Source: Marinobacter szutsaonensis | GTDB taxonomy: Bacteria; Pseudomonadota; Gammaproteobacteria; Pseudomonadales; Oleiphilaceae | Assembly (NCBI RefSeq): GCF_039523335.1 | Contig: NZ_BAAAFC010000003.1 | Coordinates: forward strand, 62,001-126,000 | DNA length: 64,000 nt | Direction of reading: 5' to 3' | Shown: positions 1 through 10,526 of the stretch, piece by piece | Position numbering within the stretch: the first letter of the stretch is position 1 | How the letters are laid out: the number at the start of each line of letters is the position of its first letter | The notes under the pieces: model-generated | Database searches by the model: none | Told to the model about the DNA's origin: nothing | Seen by the model: the letters and a program-made list of their open reading frames with translations, nothing else | Program-made: the position numbers and the translations under genes

Positions 1-241
1 TCTGCCAGTCCTTGAATTTTTCGCCGTCCGGAAGCACGACAGTATCGACCTGCTTGCCCGGAAAGCTGTTGCGGATCGTGTCCAGGTAAAGGGGAGCCAC
101 GGTATCGTTGGTTACGATCATGACCTGGGAGCCGGCAACGTAAGGGGAAAGGTCGGTGCTACCCAAGAGCCCTGAACCGATGATGATTGGATAGCTTCGC
201 TCACCCAGATCAACGGTGAGCTCCCGGAATATCTCAGACAT
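1..241 (-). CDS. aroB: 3-dehydroquinate synthase, N-terminal part (cut by window edge)
   Basis: Only the first 80 codons are present; the gene runs off the left edge. Translating the minus strand from the ATG at 241 gives a start [20 protein letters not shown] followed by IGSGLL and a [13 protein letters not shown] stretch, which matches the N-terminal NAD-binding half of AroB. The enzyme converts DAHP to 3-dehydroquinate, the second step of the cytoplasmic shikimate pathway. Its start codon lies inside the last codons of aroK (8-base overlap), so the two are very likely translationally coupled, as is usual for aroK-aroB. The zinc-binding and catalytic residues lie outside the window. Confidence 0.93.
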   Translation of the reverse strand, partial: MSEIFRELTVDLGERSYPIIIGSGLLGSTDLSPYVAGSQVMIVTNDTVAPLYLDTIRNSFPGKQVDTVVLPDGEKFKDWQ

Positions 242-800
242 GGTTGCGACCTTCCTTACGCACCTGGCGCCGATGCCGTGGCGTTCTCGGGTTAATACGA
301 TTGATCAGTTGCCGGACCACCAGGCGAGGGCTTTTCCGGTCCGTATACATAACAACGTCTGCCAGCTGCCGGTAGATCGGATCCCGGAGCTCGAACAACC
401 GGCGCAGGACCGCCTCGGGATCATCATTCTGCAACAGCGGGCGATTCCTGTCCTTGCGGGTTCGCTCAACCTGTTGATCGATCGAGGTCTTGAGGTAGAC
501 CACGATTGAATCCCTTTTCAACAAAGGATAATTCTCAGGACGCATTACCGCACCCCCGCCCGTGGCAAGGACGGTTTGCGGCTCAGCGGACAACTCCTCA
601 AGCATGGCAGTTTCCCGCTGCCGGAAACCATCTTCGCCTTCAACATCAAAAATCCACGGGATATTGGCACCGCACCGCTCTTCGATGATCCGGTCGGTAT
701 CGAGAAAACGGTAACCCAGCTCACGGGCCAGCATGCGACCAATGGTACTTTTGCCGGCGCCCATCGGGCCAACCAGAACAATGCGTTTGGGCAAAGACAT
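234..800 (-). CDS. aroK: Shikimate kinase
   Basis: The protein has 188 residues, somewhat longer than the usual 170-175. It phosphorylates shikimate at the 3-OH with ATP. Visible motifs are the P-loop GPMGAGKST at residues 11-19, the shikimate-binding DTD near 35, the glycine-rich ATGGGAV near 80 and the lid arginine segment RNRPLL near 120. The C-terminus is rich in Arg and overlaps the aroB start. A terminator separates it from pilQ upstream, so aroKB may have its own promoter in the 801-889 gap or receive read-through from the pil operon. Confidence 0.96.
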   Translation of the reverse strand: MSLPKRIVLVGPMGAGKSTIGRMLARELGYRFLDTDRIIEERCGANIPWIFDVEGEDGFRQRETAMLEELSAEPQTVLATGGGAVMRPENYPLLKRDSIVVYLKTSIDQQVERTRKDRNRPLLQNDDPEAVLRRLFELRDPIYRQLADVVMYTDRKSPRLVVRQLINRINPRTPRHRRQVRKEGRNHV

Positions 801-838
801 AACTTCCGCTCAAAAGGTTTCAGGCGGGTGAGAATATC

Positions 839-872
839 ACAAAAAAAGCCGCCGGTTTTACGCGGCGGCTTC
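839..872 (-). terminator. Intrinsic terminator of the pilMNOPQ operon
   Basis: On the minus strand an AGCCGCC/GGCGGCT stem with a 10-nt loop is followed by a run of T (read as AAAAAAA at 841-847 on the plus strand). It sits about 20 bases beyond the pilQ stop codon and before aroK. Confidence 0.85.
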
Positions 873-889
873 TGGCTTCGGCAGGACGA

Positions 890-3010
890 TTAGCGGAGCA
901 AATCGTTCTTGATGATTTTCGGCGTGATGAAAATCAACAGTTCGCTACGCTCGTCGATGTGCTCGGTCCGCTTGAACAGGCGACCCAGGTAGGGAATGTC
1001 GCCAAGGAACGGCGTCTTGGTCACCTGAGTGGCCACCTCGGACTGGAAGATACCACCGAGAACCACGGTTTCACCGTTACCGACGAGCACCTGCGTGGTG
1101 ACCTCATTGGTGTTGATGGACGGGATACCGGCAGTCACCTCGCCGCGGGAATCCTGGTTCACCACCAGATCCATGATGATCTTGTCATCCGGCGTGATCT
1201 GCGGAGTCACTTCCAGGGACAGCACCGCTTCCTTGAAGGATACGGAGGTGGCACCGCTGGAAGAGGCCTCCTGGTAAGGAATTTCCTCACCGGACTTGAT
1301 GGAGGCAGTCTGGCGATCGGCGGTCACGACACGCGGCTGGGAAACAACCTCAGCCTGACCATCACTTTCCAGGGCCGACAGTTCCAGGTCCACCAGGAAG
1401 TCGTCGCTGCCCCAGCCGATGGCGAAGGAAGAGGCGCCTTCACCGCTGACACCGAGATCCACAGCCAGCGCACCCGGGAAGGTAATGGTGCTGTCGGTGC
1501 CGGAAGCCGCGTCACGGGCCTCCTGCAGGGTACCCTGGGAGCCACCGACGGTGAACACGTTGTCGCCGCTCACATCGTAAGCCGCGCCACCCCAGCGAAT
1601 ACCCAGGTTCTCGGCAACGTTGGTCTGGGCACGAACGATCCGCGCTTCAATGGATACCTGGCGTACCGGTACGTCCCAGGTAGACACCAGGCGGCGGATT
1701 TCCTCGAGCTTCTGGGAGGTCTCACGCACGCTGATGGTGTTAGTACGCACGTCTGAAGACACGAAACCACGATCCGAAATGAGCTCTTCGTCCGCTTTGA
1801 TCAGCTCGACGACATCGGCGGCCTTGGCGTAGTTGACCTGGATGATATCGAGGCGAACCGGCGCCAGTTCGGCAATTTGCTTGGTGGTTTCAAGCTCCAG
1901 CTTCTCGCGGGCTGCGATTTCATCCGCTGGCGCAACCAGCAGGACGTTACCGATCTGGCGCTTGTCCAGGCCCTTGGTCTTGAGAATCAGGTCCAGAGCC
2001 TGATCCCAGGGCACGTTCTGCAGACGCAGAGTGATGCTGCCACTCACGGTGTCACTGGCCACCAGGTTGAGGCCGGTGAAATCCGCGATCAGCTGCAGCA
2101 CCGAACGCACTTCGATGTCCTGGAAGTTCAGGGACAGCTTATCCCCTGTGTACGGGAACTTCTCTTCGCGACGGGCTTCGGCTTCCTGTTCGGTCAGCTT
2201 TTCCACACTCACGGTGAACTCGCTGCCGGACTGGTAAGCGATGTAGTCGTAGTTGCCTTCGGGACGGATCTCGACGACAGCATTGCCATCTTCGGTGTAG
2301 GTGTCGATACGGGTTACCGGGGTCGCGAAATCGGTAACATCCAGGCGACGGCGCAGGTTCTCCGGAACTGACAGCTCAGGCATGGTCAGGCGGATCCGGC
2401 CACCGAGCTCGGACAGATCGACCGGCGTGCTGCCGGAACCAAGATCGATGATGACACGTCCCTCGCCATCCTTGCCGCGGCGGAAATCCACACCCGCCAG
2501 GGTATTGGGAGCGGTGCGAGTGGACGTAGTGGCCGGAGCCGCGGATCCACTGGTGCCGGCAGATGCCTGGGCAGAGCCTTCACCGCCAATGGTCATTACC
2601 AATGAATTGTCGCGGCGAACTGTGTCGTAAGGCACCAGTTCCACCAGATTGAAAATCAGGCGAGTGCGATCGGGCGTTTCCACTACCGTCATGCTCTGGG
2701 CATTGCCACCGCCCAGGGGGATGCTCCGGCTGTCCAGACCGCTGGTGGTATCACGCAGATCCACTGCGATACGAGCCGGGCGCTCAATAGTGTAGCCGGA
2801 GGGCTCGGGCGGTTGCCCGTCAAACTGGAGGGTTACCTCCAGGCGTTCTCCCGGCAGCGAGGAAAACGACACGTCTTCCAGCGTGACCGCACTGGCCAGG
2901 CCGGAGAACAACCCCAAAGCAATCACGCCGACGTATACATTGAGTTTTTTGAACATCGCTAGCCTCGACCCCAAACCTTTTTGTTCGTGCATGTTTCTTT
3001 CAAATTTCAT
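890..3010 (-). CDS. pilQ: Type IV pilus secretin PilQ
   Basis: The protein has 706 residues from the ATG at 3010. This start has an AAGGAG Shine-Dalgarno 7 bases upstream; the longer reading frame to 3070 overlaps pilP and lacks one. A hydrophobic signal segment ends in GLASA before VTLEDVSF. Two AMIN-type peptidoglycan-binding regions follow (about 45-130 and 170-260), then the STN/N0 domain (LNFQDIEVRSVLQLIADFTG), an N1 domain and the secretin core with VVSQPRVVT and VLGGIFQ. The C-terminus is LLIFITPKIIKNDLLR. It forms the outer-membrane pore through which the pilus passes and is the last gene of pilMNOPQ. Confidence 0.97.
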   Translation of the reverse strand: MKFERNMHEQKGLGSRLAMFKKLNVYVGVIALGLFSGLASAVTLEDVSFSSLPGERLEVTLQFDGQPPEPSGYTIERPARIAVDLRDTTSGLDSRSIPLGGGNAQSMTVVETPDRTRLIFNLVELVPYDTVRRDNSLVMTIGGEGSAQASAGTSGSAAPATTSTRTAPNTLAGVDFRRGKDGEGRVIIDLGSGSTPVDLSELGGRIRLTMPELSVPENLRRRLDVTDFATPVTRIDTYTEDGNAVVEIRPEGNYDYIAYQSGSEFTVSVEKLTEQEAEARREEKFPYTGDKLSLNFQDIEVRSVLQLIADFTGLNLVASDTVSGSITLRLQNVPWDQALDLILKTKGLDKRQIGNVLLVAPADEIAAREKLELETTKQIAELAPVRLDIIQVNYAKAADVVELIKADEELISDRGFVSSDVRTNTISVRETSQKLEEIRRLVSTWDVPVRQVSIEARIVRAQTNVAENLGIRWGGAAYDVSGDNVFTVGGSQGTLQEARDAASGTDSTITFPGALAVDLGVSGEGASSFAIGWGSDDFLVDLELSALESDGQAEVVSQPRVVTADRQTASIKSGEEIPYQEASSSGATSVSFKEAVLSLEVTPQITPDDKIIMDLVVNQDSRGEVTAGIPSINTNEVTTQVLVGNGETVVLGGIFQSEVATQVTKTPFLGDIPYLGRLFKRTEHIDERSELLIFITPKIIKNDLLR

Positions 3011-3021
3011 TGTGCCGCTCC

Positions 3022-3576
3022 TTAGCCTTGTTCCTCGTCCAGAGACAGGGAACGAGGACGCTCGACCCATCCGCCCGAGCCATTCGGAACGATTTCAATC
3101 AGTTCGATGCGGGTTTCGCTGACACCGACAATCCGGCCATAGTTCTGACCCATGTAATTGCCGGCACGAACGCGGTGAATACCACCTGAGTTATCGCGAA
3201 TAAGTGCGAACAGATTGCCTGTCGGCCCCTGAAGCGTGCCCACCATGCTGAGCTCTTTCAGATCAAAATTCTCGAGAACCTCACGGGGCCGATCCAGATC
3301 CGGCTCGACATCGCTGACAGGCTGGTCATCGACCATGGTCAGCTGAACATCCACCGGTGGCTCGAATGGCGCACGCCGGTCCGCTGCCGAATAGGTAAAT
3401 GCCTCATACGCCTTGAATTCCGGCAATGGCTCTACGTGCCCCCGGGGCTTGGCCCGGGTTTCCGCCATGAACTGGTCCAGATCCGAAAAACCGCTTTCCT
3501 GGGTACAGGCCGTCAGCAAGGACACCAGACACACTCCCAGCCAGGCCTTACCTGCATGCTTTGCTGCCATGCTCAC
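3022..3576 (-). CDS. pilP: Type IV pilus inner-membrane lipoprotein PilP
   Basis: The protein has 184 residues with a lipoprotein signal peptide; the lipobox LLTAC places the acylated Cys near residue 24. The C-terminal part, from about 105 (ELSMVGTLQGPTGNLFALIR) to GNYMGQNYGRIVGV, is the compact beta domain that in known PilP proteins binds the N0 region of PilQ and links the PilMNO platform to the secretin. Its start overlaps the pilO stop by 4 bases and its stop is 11 bases from the pilQ start. Confidence 0.95.
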   Translation of the reverse strand: MSMAAKHAGKAWLGVCLVSLLTACTQESGFSDLDQFMAETRAKPRGHVEPLPEFKAYEAFTYSAADRRAPFEPPVDVQLTMVDDQPVSDVEPDLDRPREVLENFDLKELSMVGTLQGPTGNLFALIRDNSGGIHRVRAGNYMGQNYGRIVGVSETRIELIEIVPNGSGGWVERPRSLSLDEEQG

Positions 3577-4184
3577 TCTCCAGCCCGGTAGCGGTAAGTA
3601 CGAGCGACAACCTGCATATCAAGCTGCTCTCCATCTCCGCCTGTTGGTTTGATGGTTAAATCGTGCAGTGTCACGATCCGCGGAAGACTTGCAACACTGC
3701 TCACAAATGACGCCAGCTCGTGGTAGGTGCCGGAAACCCGGATATTGATGGGCAACTCGGCATAGAAATCACGCTGCTGCTCCGGTTGCAGTTTGATTTC
3801 CTGCAACGACAGCCCGCTGCCAAGAGCGGTGTTGGTGATATCCTCAAGCAATCCGGGCACCTCGGTTTCACTGGGCAACTGACGCACCAGCGCGCCAAAG
3901 GTTTCCTCCATTTCGGCCATTTGTGCCTTGAACACATCCAGGTTGGCTACCTGATAGGCCTTCTCTTCGTATTTCTTGCGCAGTTCCTGTTCGGTTTTCT
4001 GCACCCGTTCGAGCTGGGCATACTGATCCTTGACGAAAAACCAGTAACCGCCGCCGACGATCAGTCCGAACACGATCAGGGCAACAATGATCTTGACCGG
4101 TGCTGGCCAGATGCCGGCGTTGTTGAGGTCCAGATCATTGACGTCGAATTCATTCAGGCTTTTGAGAGAGTCCGCGAGGCTCAT
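3573..4184 (-). CDS. pilO: Type IV pilus inner-membrane alignment protein PilO
   Basis: The protein has 203 residues: a short cytoplasmic N-terminus, one membrane segment at about 30-51 (VKIIVALIVFGLIVGGGYWFF), a coiled coil (residues 55-100, LERVQKTEQELRKKYEEKAYQ) and a periplasmic ferredoxin-like domain. It heterodimerises with PilN and connects PilM in the cytoplasm to PilP/PilQ. It overlaps pilP by 4 bases and shares its first base with the pilN stop, which suggests translational coupling. Confidence 0.95.
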   Translation of the reverse strand: MSLADSLKSLNEFDVNDLDLNNAGIWPAPVKIIVALIVFGLIVGGGYWFFVKDQYAQLERVQKTEQELRKKYEEKAYQVANLDVFKAQMAEMEETFGALVRQLPSETEVPGLLEDITNTALGSGLSLQEIKLQPEQQRDFYAELPINIRVSGTYHELASFVSSVASLPRIVTLHDLTIKPTGGDGEQLDMQVVARTYRYRAGE

Positions 4185-4746
4185 TACTTATCCTCCCCTT
4201 CGGGCTCGGGGGTTTTCTGTTTCACAGACAGGTTGAACTGGCTGTATCCGGCGCGGCGCTGGTCGGCAGCGGCAACATTGGAGAGGTTTGGATCGGCGAA
4301 CCAGTCTGACTTCTCGAAATCGCGCATGAGGGTGGAAATCCGGCTGTTGGACTCGGCCATTCCGACAATCTGGATGCTGTCGCCGGTTTTCTTCAGGTCC
4401 GTGTAGAAAAGACCGTCCGGGAGGGTTTTAACCAGTTCATCAAACACCCGGACAATCACCGGACGCTTGCCCTGGAGATCCTGGATAACCTGCATCCGCG
4501 CCAGCAGCTCGTCGCGCTTGCGCTTGAGGTTCTCGATTTCCTTGATCTGGGCATCCAGTTTCTTGGACGCTGTTTCTATGTAGGCGTTACGGGATTGCTG
4601 GTAGGCAATCCGGTTGTCCATGTCAGTTTTCCAGAGGAACACACTACCAGCGCCAATAATCGCTGCAGCCAGGATCATGACCACGAACTGCTTCTGCTTC
4701 TCGGCGCGCAGCTCTTCCCGCCAGGGTCTGAGGTTAATCTTTGCCA

Positions 4747-4747
<1 letters not shown>
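4184..4747 (-). CDS. pilN: Type IV pilus inner-membrane protein PilN
   Basis: The protein has 187 residues from the ATG at 4747 (MAKINLRPWREELRAEKQKQF). The N-terminal INLRPWR is the conserved PilN segment that docks into PilM. One membrane helix follows (about 22-42), then a coiled coil (IETASKKLDAQIKEIENLKRK, about 55-90) and the periplasmic domain. The longer frame to 4777 would run into pilM and was rejected. The start overlaps the pilM stop (TGATG). Confidence 0.95.
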
Positions 4748-6007
<1,260 letters not shown>

Positions 6008-8533
6008 ATGTCTCATTTGTTGCGTACATCTCGTCTTTTCGCCTGGCTGTTTCTAACCGGACTGAGTGTCGCCGTTATTACAGCGTCAGGCTTCTATCTT
6101 TACCTTCGCCCCGGGCTGCCCCCCGTCGAGCAATTGCTGGACATCAAACTCCAGACGCCGCTGAGGGTCTACTCGAAGGACCACAGATTAATAGCAGAAT
6201 TCGGGGAAAAGAGAAGGGCACCAATCACAATCGAACAGATCCCTACAATTCAGTTACAAGCCTTCATGGCGGCTGAAGACGCCCGGTTCTACGAACATTT
6301 CGGAGTCGATATCAAAGGCCTGATGCGGGCTGCAGTGCAATTGATCTCCACCGGTGAAATCCAGTCCGGCGGCAGCACCATCACAATGCAGGTTGCAAAA
6401 AATTACTTTTTGTCACGGGATCGGACCTTTATACGAAAGTTCAATGAGATACTTCTGGCTCTTCAGATAGAGCGTGAGCTGGACAAGAATCGCATTTTCG
6501 AGCTGTACCTGAACAAGATCTACCTGGGCAACCGAGCCTATGGTATTGCCGCGGCGGCACAGGTGTACTACGACAAACCTGTCAACGAGCTGACACTGGC
6601 TCAGATGGCCATGCTGGCAGGCCTTCCCAAGGCTCCCTCGGCCTATAACCCACTGGCCAACCCGGAGCGCGCGTTAATCCGCCGGAACTGGATCCTTGGG
6701 CGCATGCAGGAACTGGACTACATCACCGCTGATGCCTATGACCTGGCAGTAAACGCCCCGCTGACCGCCAGCTATAACGCGACCGAAGCGGAAGTGGATG
6801 CGGACTATGTTGCGGAAATGGCGCGGGCCGAGATGGTGCGCCGATTTGGCGAGGACGCCTATACCGACGGCTACTCCGTCACCCTGACGGTGGAAGGTGA
6901 CAAGCAACAGACGGCGACAGAAGCCCTGCGTGCCGGACTGGAAGCCTATGACCAGCGACATGGCTACCGGGGGCCGATCGGCCAGCTCGAACCTTCAGAG
7001 CTGCAGGAACGCGACGTGGCGGAACTGGCCAGCAATTACCCGCGGGTCGAGTCTCTTCTGCCCGCCATCGTCACCTCAGTCAGCGATGAGGAACAGCAGG
7101 CCCTCGTCCATGCCAGAGGTATCGGACAAGCTGTCATGCCCTTCGAAACCATGACCTGGGCCAAACGCTACAAAACCGAGGATCTGGCCGGCCCCGAGCC
7201 CAAGAAACCTTCCGATGTGGTTGCAGTCGGTGACGTGATCTACGTGAAGCTGCAGAACCCGGCCATGATCGACCCGGAAGACGAAGGCTCTGAAGAGCCT
7301 CGAATCACCCCGGTCAAGGTGGCCCTGAGCCAGGTACCGAGAGTTGAAGGCGCACTGATCTCCCTCAAAGCAGACACCGGTGCCATCGAGGCGCTCGCCG
7401 GTGGCTATAGTTTCAATCAGAGCAAATACAACCGGGCAACCCAGGCTGATCGTCAGCCCGGCTCCACCTTCAAGCCATTCCTGTACCTGACGGCACTCGA
7501 GAACGGCATGACCCCGGCAACCATCTACAATGATGCGCCGATCGTATTCGAGGACTCGGAACTGGAAACCGCCTGGCGCCCGGAGAACTCCTCAGGTCGC
7601 TTTGGCGGCCCAACCCGGCTGCGCGAAGGGTTGTACCGCTCGAAGAACCTCGTATCCGTCCGACTGTTGCGCGATATCGGCATCCGTACCACGCTCGAAA
7701 ACCTTGAGAAGCTCCGCATCCCTGTGGACAACATGCCTGATAACCTGTCCCTGGCCCTCGGCAGCGGCCTGATTACCCCAATGCAACTGGCACGTGGCCA
7801 GGCCGTGATCGCCAATGGCGGCTTCGACGTGGAACCCTACCTCATCGAGGAAATCCGGGACATGAACGGTGAGGCAATCTACGAGGCGCCGAAAACTATT
7901 CTGTGCGACGACAACTGCGATGAACTGATCGCCGAAGAAGAGCTCGACGAAGCGCCTGATTCGCTGACAGACAACAATCCGAAAGATCTGACCAGCGAGG
8001 GATTGACAGACACCCGTGACGACAAATCGGTTCGCATCATGAGGCGACTGGCGGATGAACGCTCTGTCTACATTCTGCACTCTATGATGCAGGACGTGAT
8101 CCGCCGCGGCACCGGCCGCCGGGCACAGGCCCTCGGTCGCAGCGACATCGCCGGTAAGACCGGAACCACGAACGAGCAGCGGGATACCTGGTTCGCCGGC
8201 TTCAACCACAAGGTTGCTACAACCGTATGGGTAGGCTTCGACCAGCCGGCGCCTCTGGGCCGTGGCGAGTACGGCGCCAGCACCGCCCTGCCGATCTGGG
8301 TCGATTACATGAAGGTCGCCCTCAAGGACGCGCCACCGGCCGTGATGCCCCGCCCGAACGGCATTGTGAACGTGCGCATCAATCCGGAGACCGGCGAACG
8401 GGCGCGCCCCGGAGAGGAAGGCATATTCGAACTGTTCAAGGAAGAGGAAGCACCGCCAGCGCTGACAGCCGAGGACAGCAGCAGCGGCGGCAGTGACAAC
8501 GGCGGCAGCGATCTCTCCCGCCAGCTATTCTGA
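6008..8533 (+). CDS. mrcA: Penicillin-binding protein 1A, bifunctional glycosyltransferase/transpeptidase
   Basis: The protein has 841 residues and polymerises and cross-links peptidoglycan in the periplasm. A single N-terminal membrane anchor (about 9-32) is followed by the GT51 domain with the catalytic EDARFYEHFG (about 82-91) and GGSTITMQ motifs. The transpeptidase has the nucleophile motif STFK in QPGSTFKPF, SKN in YRSKNLVSVR, and KTGT in AGKTGTTNEQRDTW. An OB-like insert lies between the two domains. The Asp/Ser/Gly-rich C-terminal tail looks disordered. It is divergent from pilM, and a bidirectional terminator follows. The ponA name is also used in Pseudomonas. Confidence 0.96.
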   Translation: MSHLLRTSRLFAWLFLTGLSVAVITASGFYLYLRPGLPPVEQLLDIKLQTPLRVYSKDHRLIAEFGEKRRAPITIEQIPTIQLQAFMAAEDARFYEHFGVDIKGLMRAAVQLISTGEIQSGGSTITMQVAKNYFLSRDRTFIRKFNEILLALQIERELDKNRIFELYLNKIYLGNRAYGIAAAAQVYYDKPVNELTLAQMAMLAGLPKAPSAYNPLANPERALIRRNWILGRMQELDYITADAYDLAVNAPLTASYNATEAEVDADYVAEMARAEMVRRFGEDAYTDGYSVTLTVEGDKQQTATEALRAGLEAYDQRHGYRGPIGQLEPSELQERDVAELASNYPRVESLLPAIVTSVSDEEQQALVHARGIGQAVMPFETMTWAKRYKTEDLAGPEPKKPSDVVAVGDVIYVKLQNPAMIDPEDEGSEEPRITPVKVALSQVPRVEGALISLKADTGAIEALAGGYSFNQSKYNRATQADRQPGSTFKPFLYLTALENGMTPATIYNDAPIVFEDSELETAWRPENSSGRFGGPTRLREGLYRSKNLVSVRLLRDIGIRTTLENLEKLRIPVDNMPDNLSLALGSGLITPMQLARGQAVIANGGFDVEPYLIEEIRDMNGEAIYEAPKTILCDDNCDELIAEEELDEAPDSLTDNNPKDLTSEGLTDTRDDKSVRIMRRLADERSVYILHSMMQDVIRRGTGRRAQALGRSDIAGKTGTTNEQRDTWFAGFNHKVATTVWVGFDQPAPLGRGEYGASTALPIWVDYMKVALKDAPPAVMPRPNGIVNVRINPETGERARPGEEGIFELFKEEEAPPALTAEDSSSGGSDNGGSDLSRQLF

Positions 8534-8548
8534 CCCCTTTCCTTCAGG

Positions 8549-8585
8549 CATAAAAAAACCGGCGGGATCACCGCCGGTTTTTTTA
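8549..8585. terminator. Bidirectional terminator between mrcA and the malic enzyme gene
   Basis: A perfect stem AAACCGGCGG / CCGCCGGTTT with an A-run on one side and a T-run on the other lies between two convergent genes, so it can stop transcription from both directions. Confidence 0.9.
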
Positions 8586-8599
8586 TATCCCGAGAACGA

Positions 8600-9865
8600 T
8601 CAGATGATGTCGTCCATGGACTTGAGCGGGTAGTGGGCGGGATACGGGTTGCGGGCAACACCGGAATCCACGGCTGCACGGGCAACCGCCGCCGGAACCA
8701 CTTCCAGAAGACGTACATCCATCGGCTTCGGAATGATGTATTCCTTGCCGAACTCGAACTTGTCTACGCCGTAGGCTTCGCAGATTTCCTGCGGTACCGG
8801 CTCCTTCGCCAGTTCACGGATCGCGTTGACGGCAGCCACCTTCATTTCCTCGTTGATCGCGGTGGCACGAACGTCCAGCGCTCCACGGAAAATGAACGGG
8901 AAGCCCAGCACGTTGTTGACCTGGTTCGGGTAGTCGGAGCGACCGGTCGCCATGATCAGATCATCGCGGGTGGCCAGGGCAACTTCCGGGCTGATCTCCG
9001 GATCCGGGTTGGAACAAGCAAATACGATGGGATTCGGAGCCATCTTCTTGAGCTGATCGGCGGTCAGCAGATCCGGACCGGACAGGCCCAGGAACACGTC
9101 CGCGCCATCGATGGCATCATCCAGAGTACGCTTGTCTGTATCGTTGGCGAACATTGCCTTGTACTGGTTCAGATCGTCACGACCAGAGTGGATCACACCC
9201 TTGCGGTCGAGCATGAAGATGTTTTCAGAGCGAATACCGCAGCTGATCAGCAGCTTCATGCAGGCGATAGCGGCCGCGCCGGCACCCAGGCAAACCACTT
9301 TCGCTTCCTCAATTTTTTTGCCCTGCAGCTCAAGGGCATTGATCATGCCGGCTGCAGTTACAATCGCAGTGCCATGCTGGTCATCGTGGAAGACGGGCAC
9401 GTTACACTTCTCGATCAGCGCACGCTCGACTTCGAAGCACTCCGGTGCCTTGATGTCTTCGAGGTTGATACCACCAAAGGTATCAGCAATACGCTCAACC
9501 GTTTCAATAAACGCCTGCGGGCTTTCGGAATTGACCTCGATATCAAAGACATCAATTCCGGCAAAGCGCTTGAACAGTACGCCCTTGCCTTCCATAACCG
9601 GCTTGCTTGCCAGCGGACCCAGGTTACCCAGACCAAGAATCGCGGAACCATCGGAGATAACAGCCACCAGGTTGCCCTTGGCGGTGTACTTGTATGCGTT
9701 CTCCGGGTCCTTTGCGATCTCGCGGACCGGTTCGGCAACCCCGGGGCTATACGCCAGGGAAAGGTCGCGGGAGGTCTGGGTGGGCTTGGTGATTTCAACA
9801 CTCAGCTTACCAGGCCGCGGCTTGGCGTGATATTCAAGGGCTGCTTCTTTCAGATCTTGAGACAT
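8600..9865 (-). CDS. maeB: Malic enzyme (NADP-type MaeB catalytic part, no PTA domain)
   Basis: The protein has 421 residues from the ATG at 9865 (MSQDLKEAALEYHAKPRPGK). It decarboxylates malate to pyruvate and CO2, making NAD(P)H. Seen are the malic-enzyme N-terminal domain (SLAYSPGVAEP), the metal/substrate segment HDDQHGTAIV near 160 and the Rossmann motif VCLGAGAAAIACMKLL near 190. Enterobacterial MaeB is about 760 residues with a C-terminal phosphotransacetylase-like domain; that domain is absent here. The length matches the short malic enzyme found at this locus in Pseudomonas. An upstream frame extension to 9967 is not family-like and was not used. Confidence 0.93.
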   Translation of the reverse strand: MSQDLKEAALEYHAKPRPGKLSVEITKPTQTSRDLSLAYSPGVAEPVREIAKDPENAYKYTAKGNLVAVISDGSAILGLGNLGPLASKPVMEGKGVLFKRFAGIDVFDIEVNSESPQAFIETVERIADTFGGINLEDIKAPECFEVERALIEKCNVPVFHDDQHGTAIVTAAGMINALELQGKKIEEAKVVCLGAGAAAIACMKLLISCGIRSENIFMLDRKGVIHSGRDDLNQYKAMFANDTDKRTLDDAIDGADVFLGLSGPDLLTADQLKKMAPNPIVFACSNPDPEISPEVALATRDDLIMATGRSDYPNQVNNVLGFPFIFRGALDVRATAINEEMKVAAVNAIRELAKEPVPQEICEAYGVDKFEFGKEYIIPKPMDVRLLEVVPAAVARAAVDSGVARNPYPAHYPLKSMDDII

Positions 9866-10040
9866 TGCCACTGTTCCGTTTGTCACGTTTAAAGGTAATG
9901 AACCGCCGGAGCTTGCCCAGCGGAGCGCGCCATTATGGCCCGCCCGCCCACAAACGACAAGTGGCAACAGCGCAATTTGTGATCAGTCAATAGGGCTAAT
10001 TGCGTATATCGTGGAAGGCTACACACCCAAAAACGACCAT

Positions 10041-10068
10041 AAAAAAAGCGCCCGGAGGCGCTTTTTCG
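10041..10068 (-). terminator. Intrinsic terminator of rpmE
   Basis: The stem AAAAGCGCC / GGCGCTTTTT with a 4-nt loop has an A-run on the plus strand (T-run for minus-strand transcription). It lies 15 bases beyond the rpmE stop codon. Confidence 0.88.
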
Positions 10069-10082
10069 TGCAACAGCCAATA

Positions 10083-10304
10083 TCAGGCCTTGTTGCCACC
10101 GATACGACCGCCGAAACGCTTGTTGAAACGCTCGATACGACCGCCGGTATCCATAACCTTCTGCTTGCCGGTATAGAACGGGTGACACTGGGAACAAACA
10201 TCCAGCTGCAGATCGTGGCCAACGGTGGAACGGGTCTTGATGACGTTACCGCAAGAACAGGTGGCGGTAACCTCTTCGTACTTCGGGTGAATACCTTCTT
10301 TCAT
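10083..10304 (-). CDS. rpmE: Ribosomal protein bL31, zinc-binding form
   Basis: The protein has 73 residues ([20 protein letters not shown]). Cys16, Cys18, Cys37 and Cys40 form the CxC...CxxC zinc site, so this is the C+ (zinc-containing) paralogue, not the zinc-independent YkgM/RpmE2 type. It is part of the 50S subunit at the intersubunit bridge. The start has a GAGG Shine-Dalgarno. It is transcribed divergently from priA, and its own terminator follows. Confidence 0.97.
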   Translation of the reverse strand: MKEGIHPKYEEVTATCSCGNVIKTRSTVGHDLQLDVCSQCHPFYTGKQKVMDTGGRIERFNKRFGGRIGGNKA

Positions 10305-10526
10305 GGCGAACCTCTTTCGGTCATGCCGCTACCCGGTCACGGGGAATCAATCCCTGGCGCCTGGCACCGCATGTTTGAATCAAAGTGAAAGGCGAGGCAC
10401 AATCATGCCCTGCCGAAAACAGACCGCGAATAATACTTGCAATCCCTGTGACAGGCAAGCCTTACGGGCGCTTCATTCCCTGCCTCGTGGCCACAATACC
10501 ACCAGGCTGCCGGGTTAGATCCCTAA

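Noticed and set aside
8600..9865. Malic enzyme as a truncated gene because the PTA-like domain is missing
   Set aside because: The frame ends cleanly before a terminator, and short malic enzymes of this length are normal at this locus in Pseudomonas.
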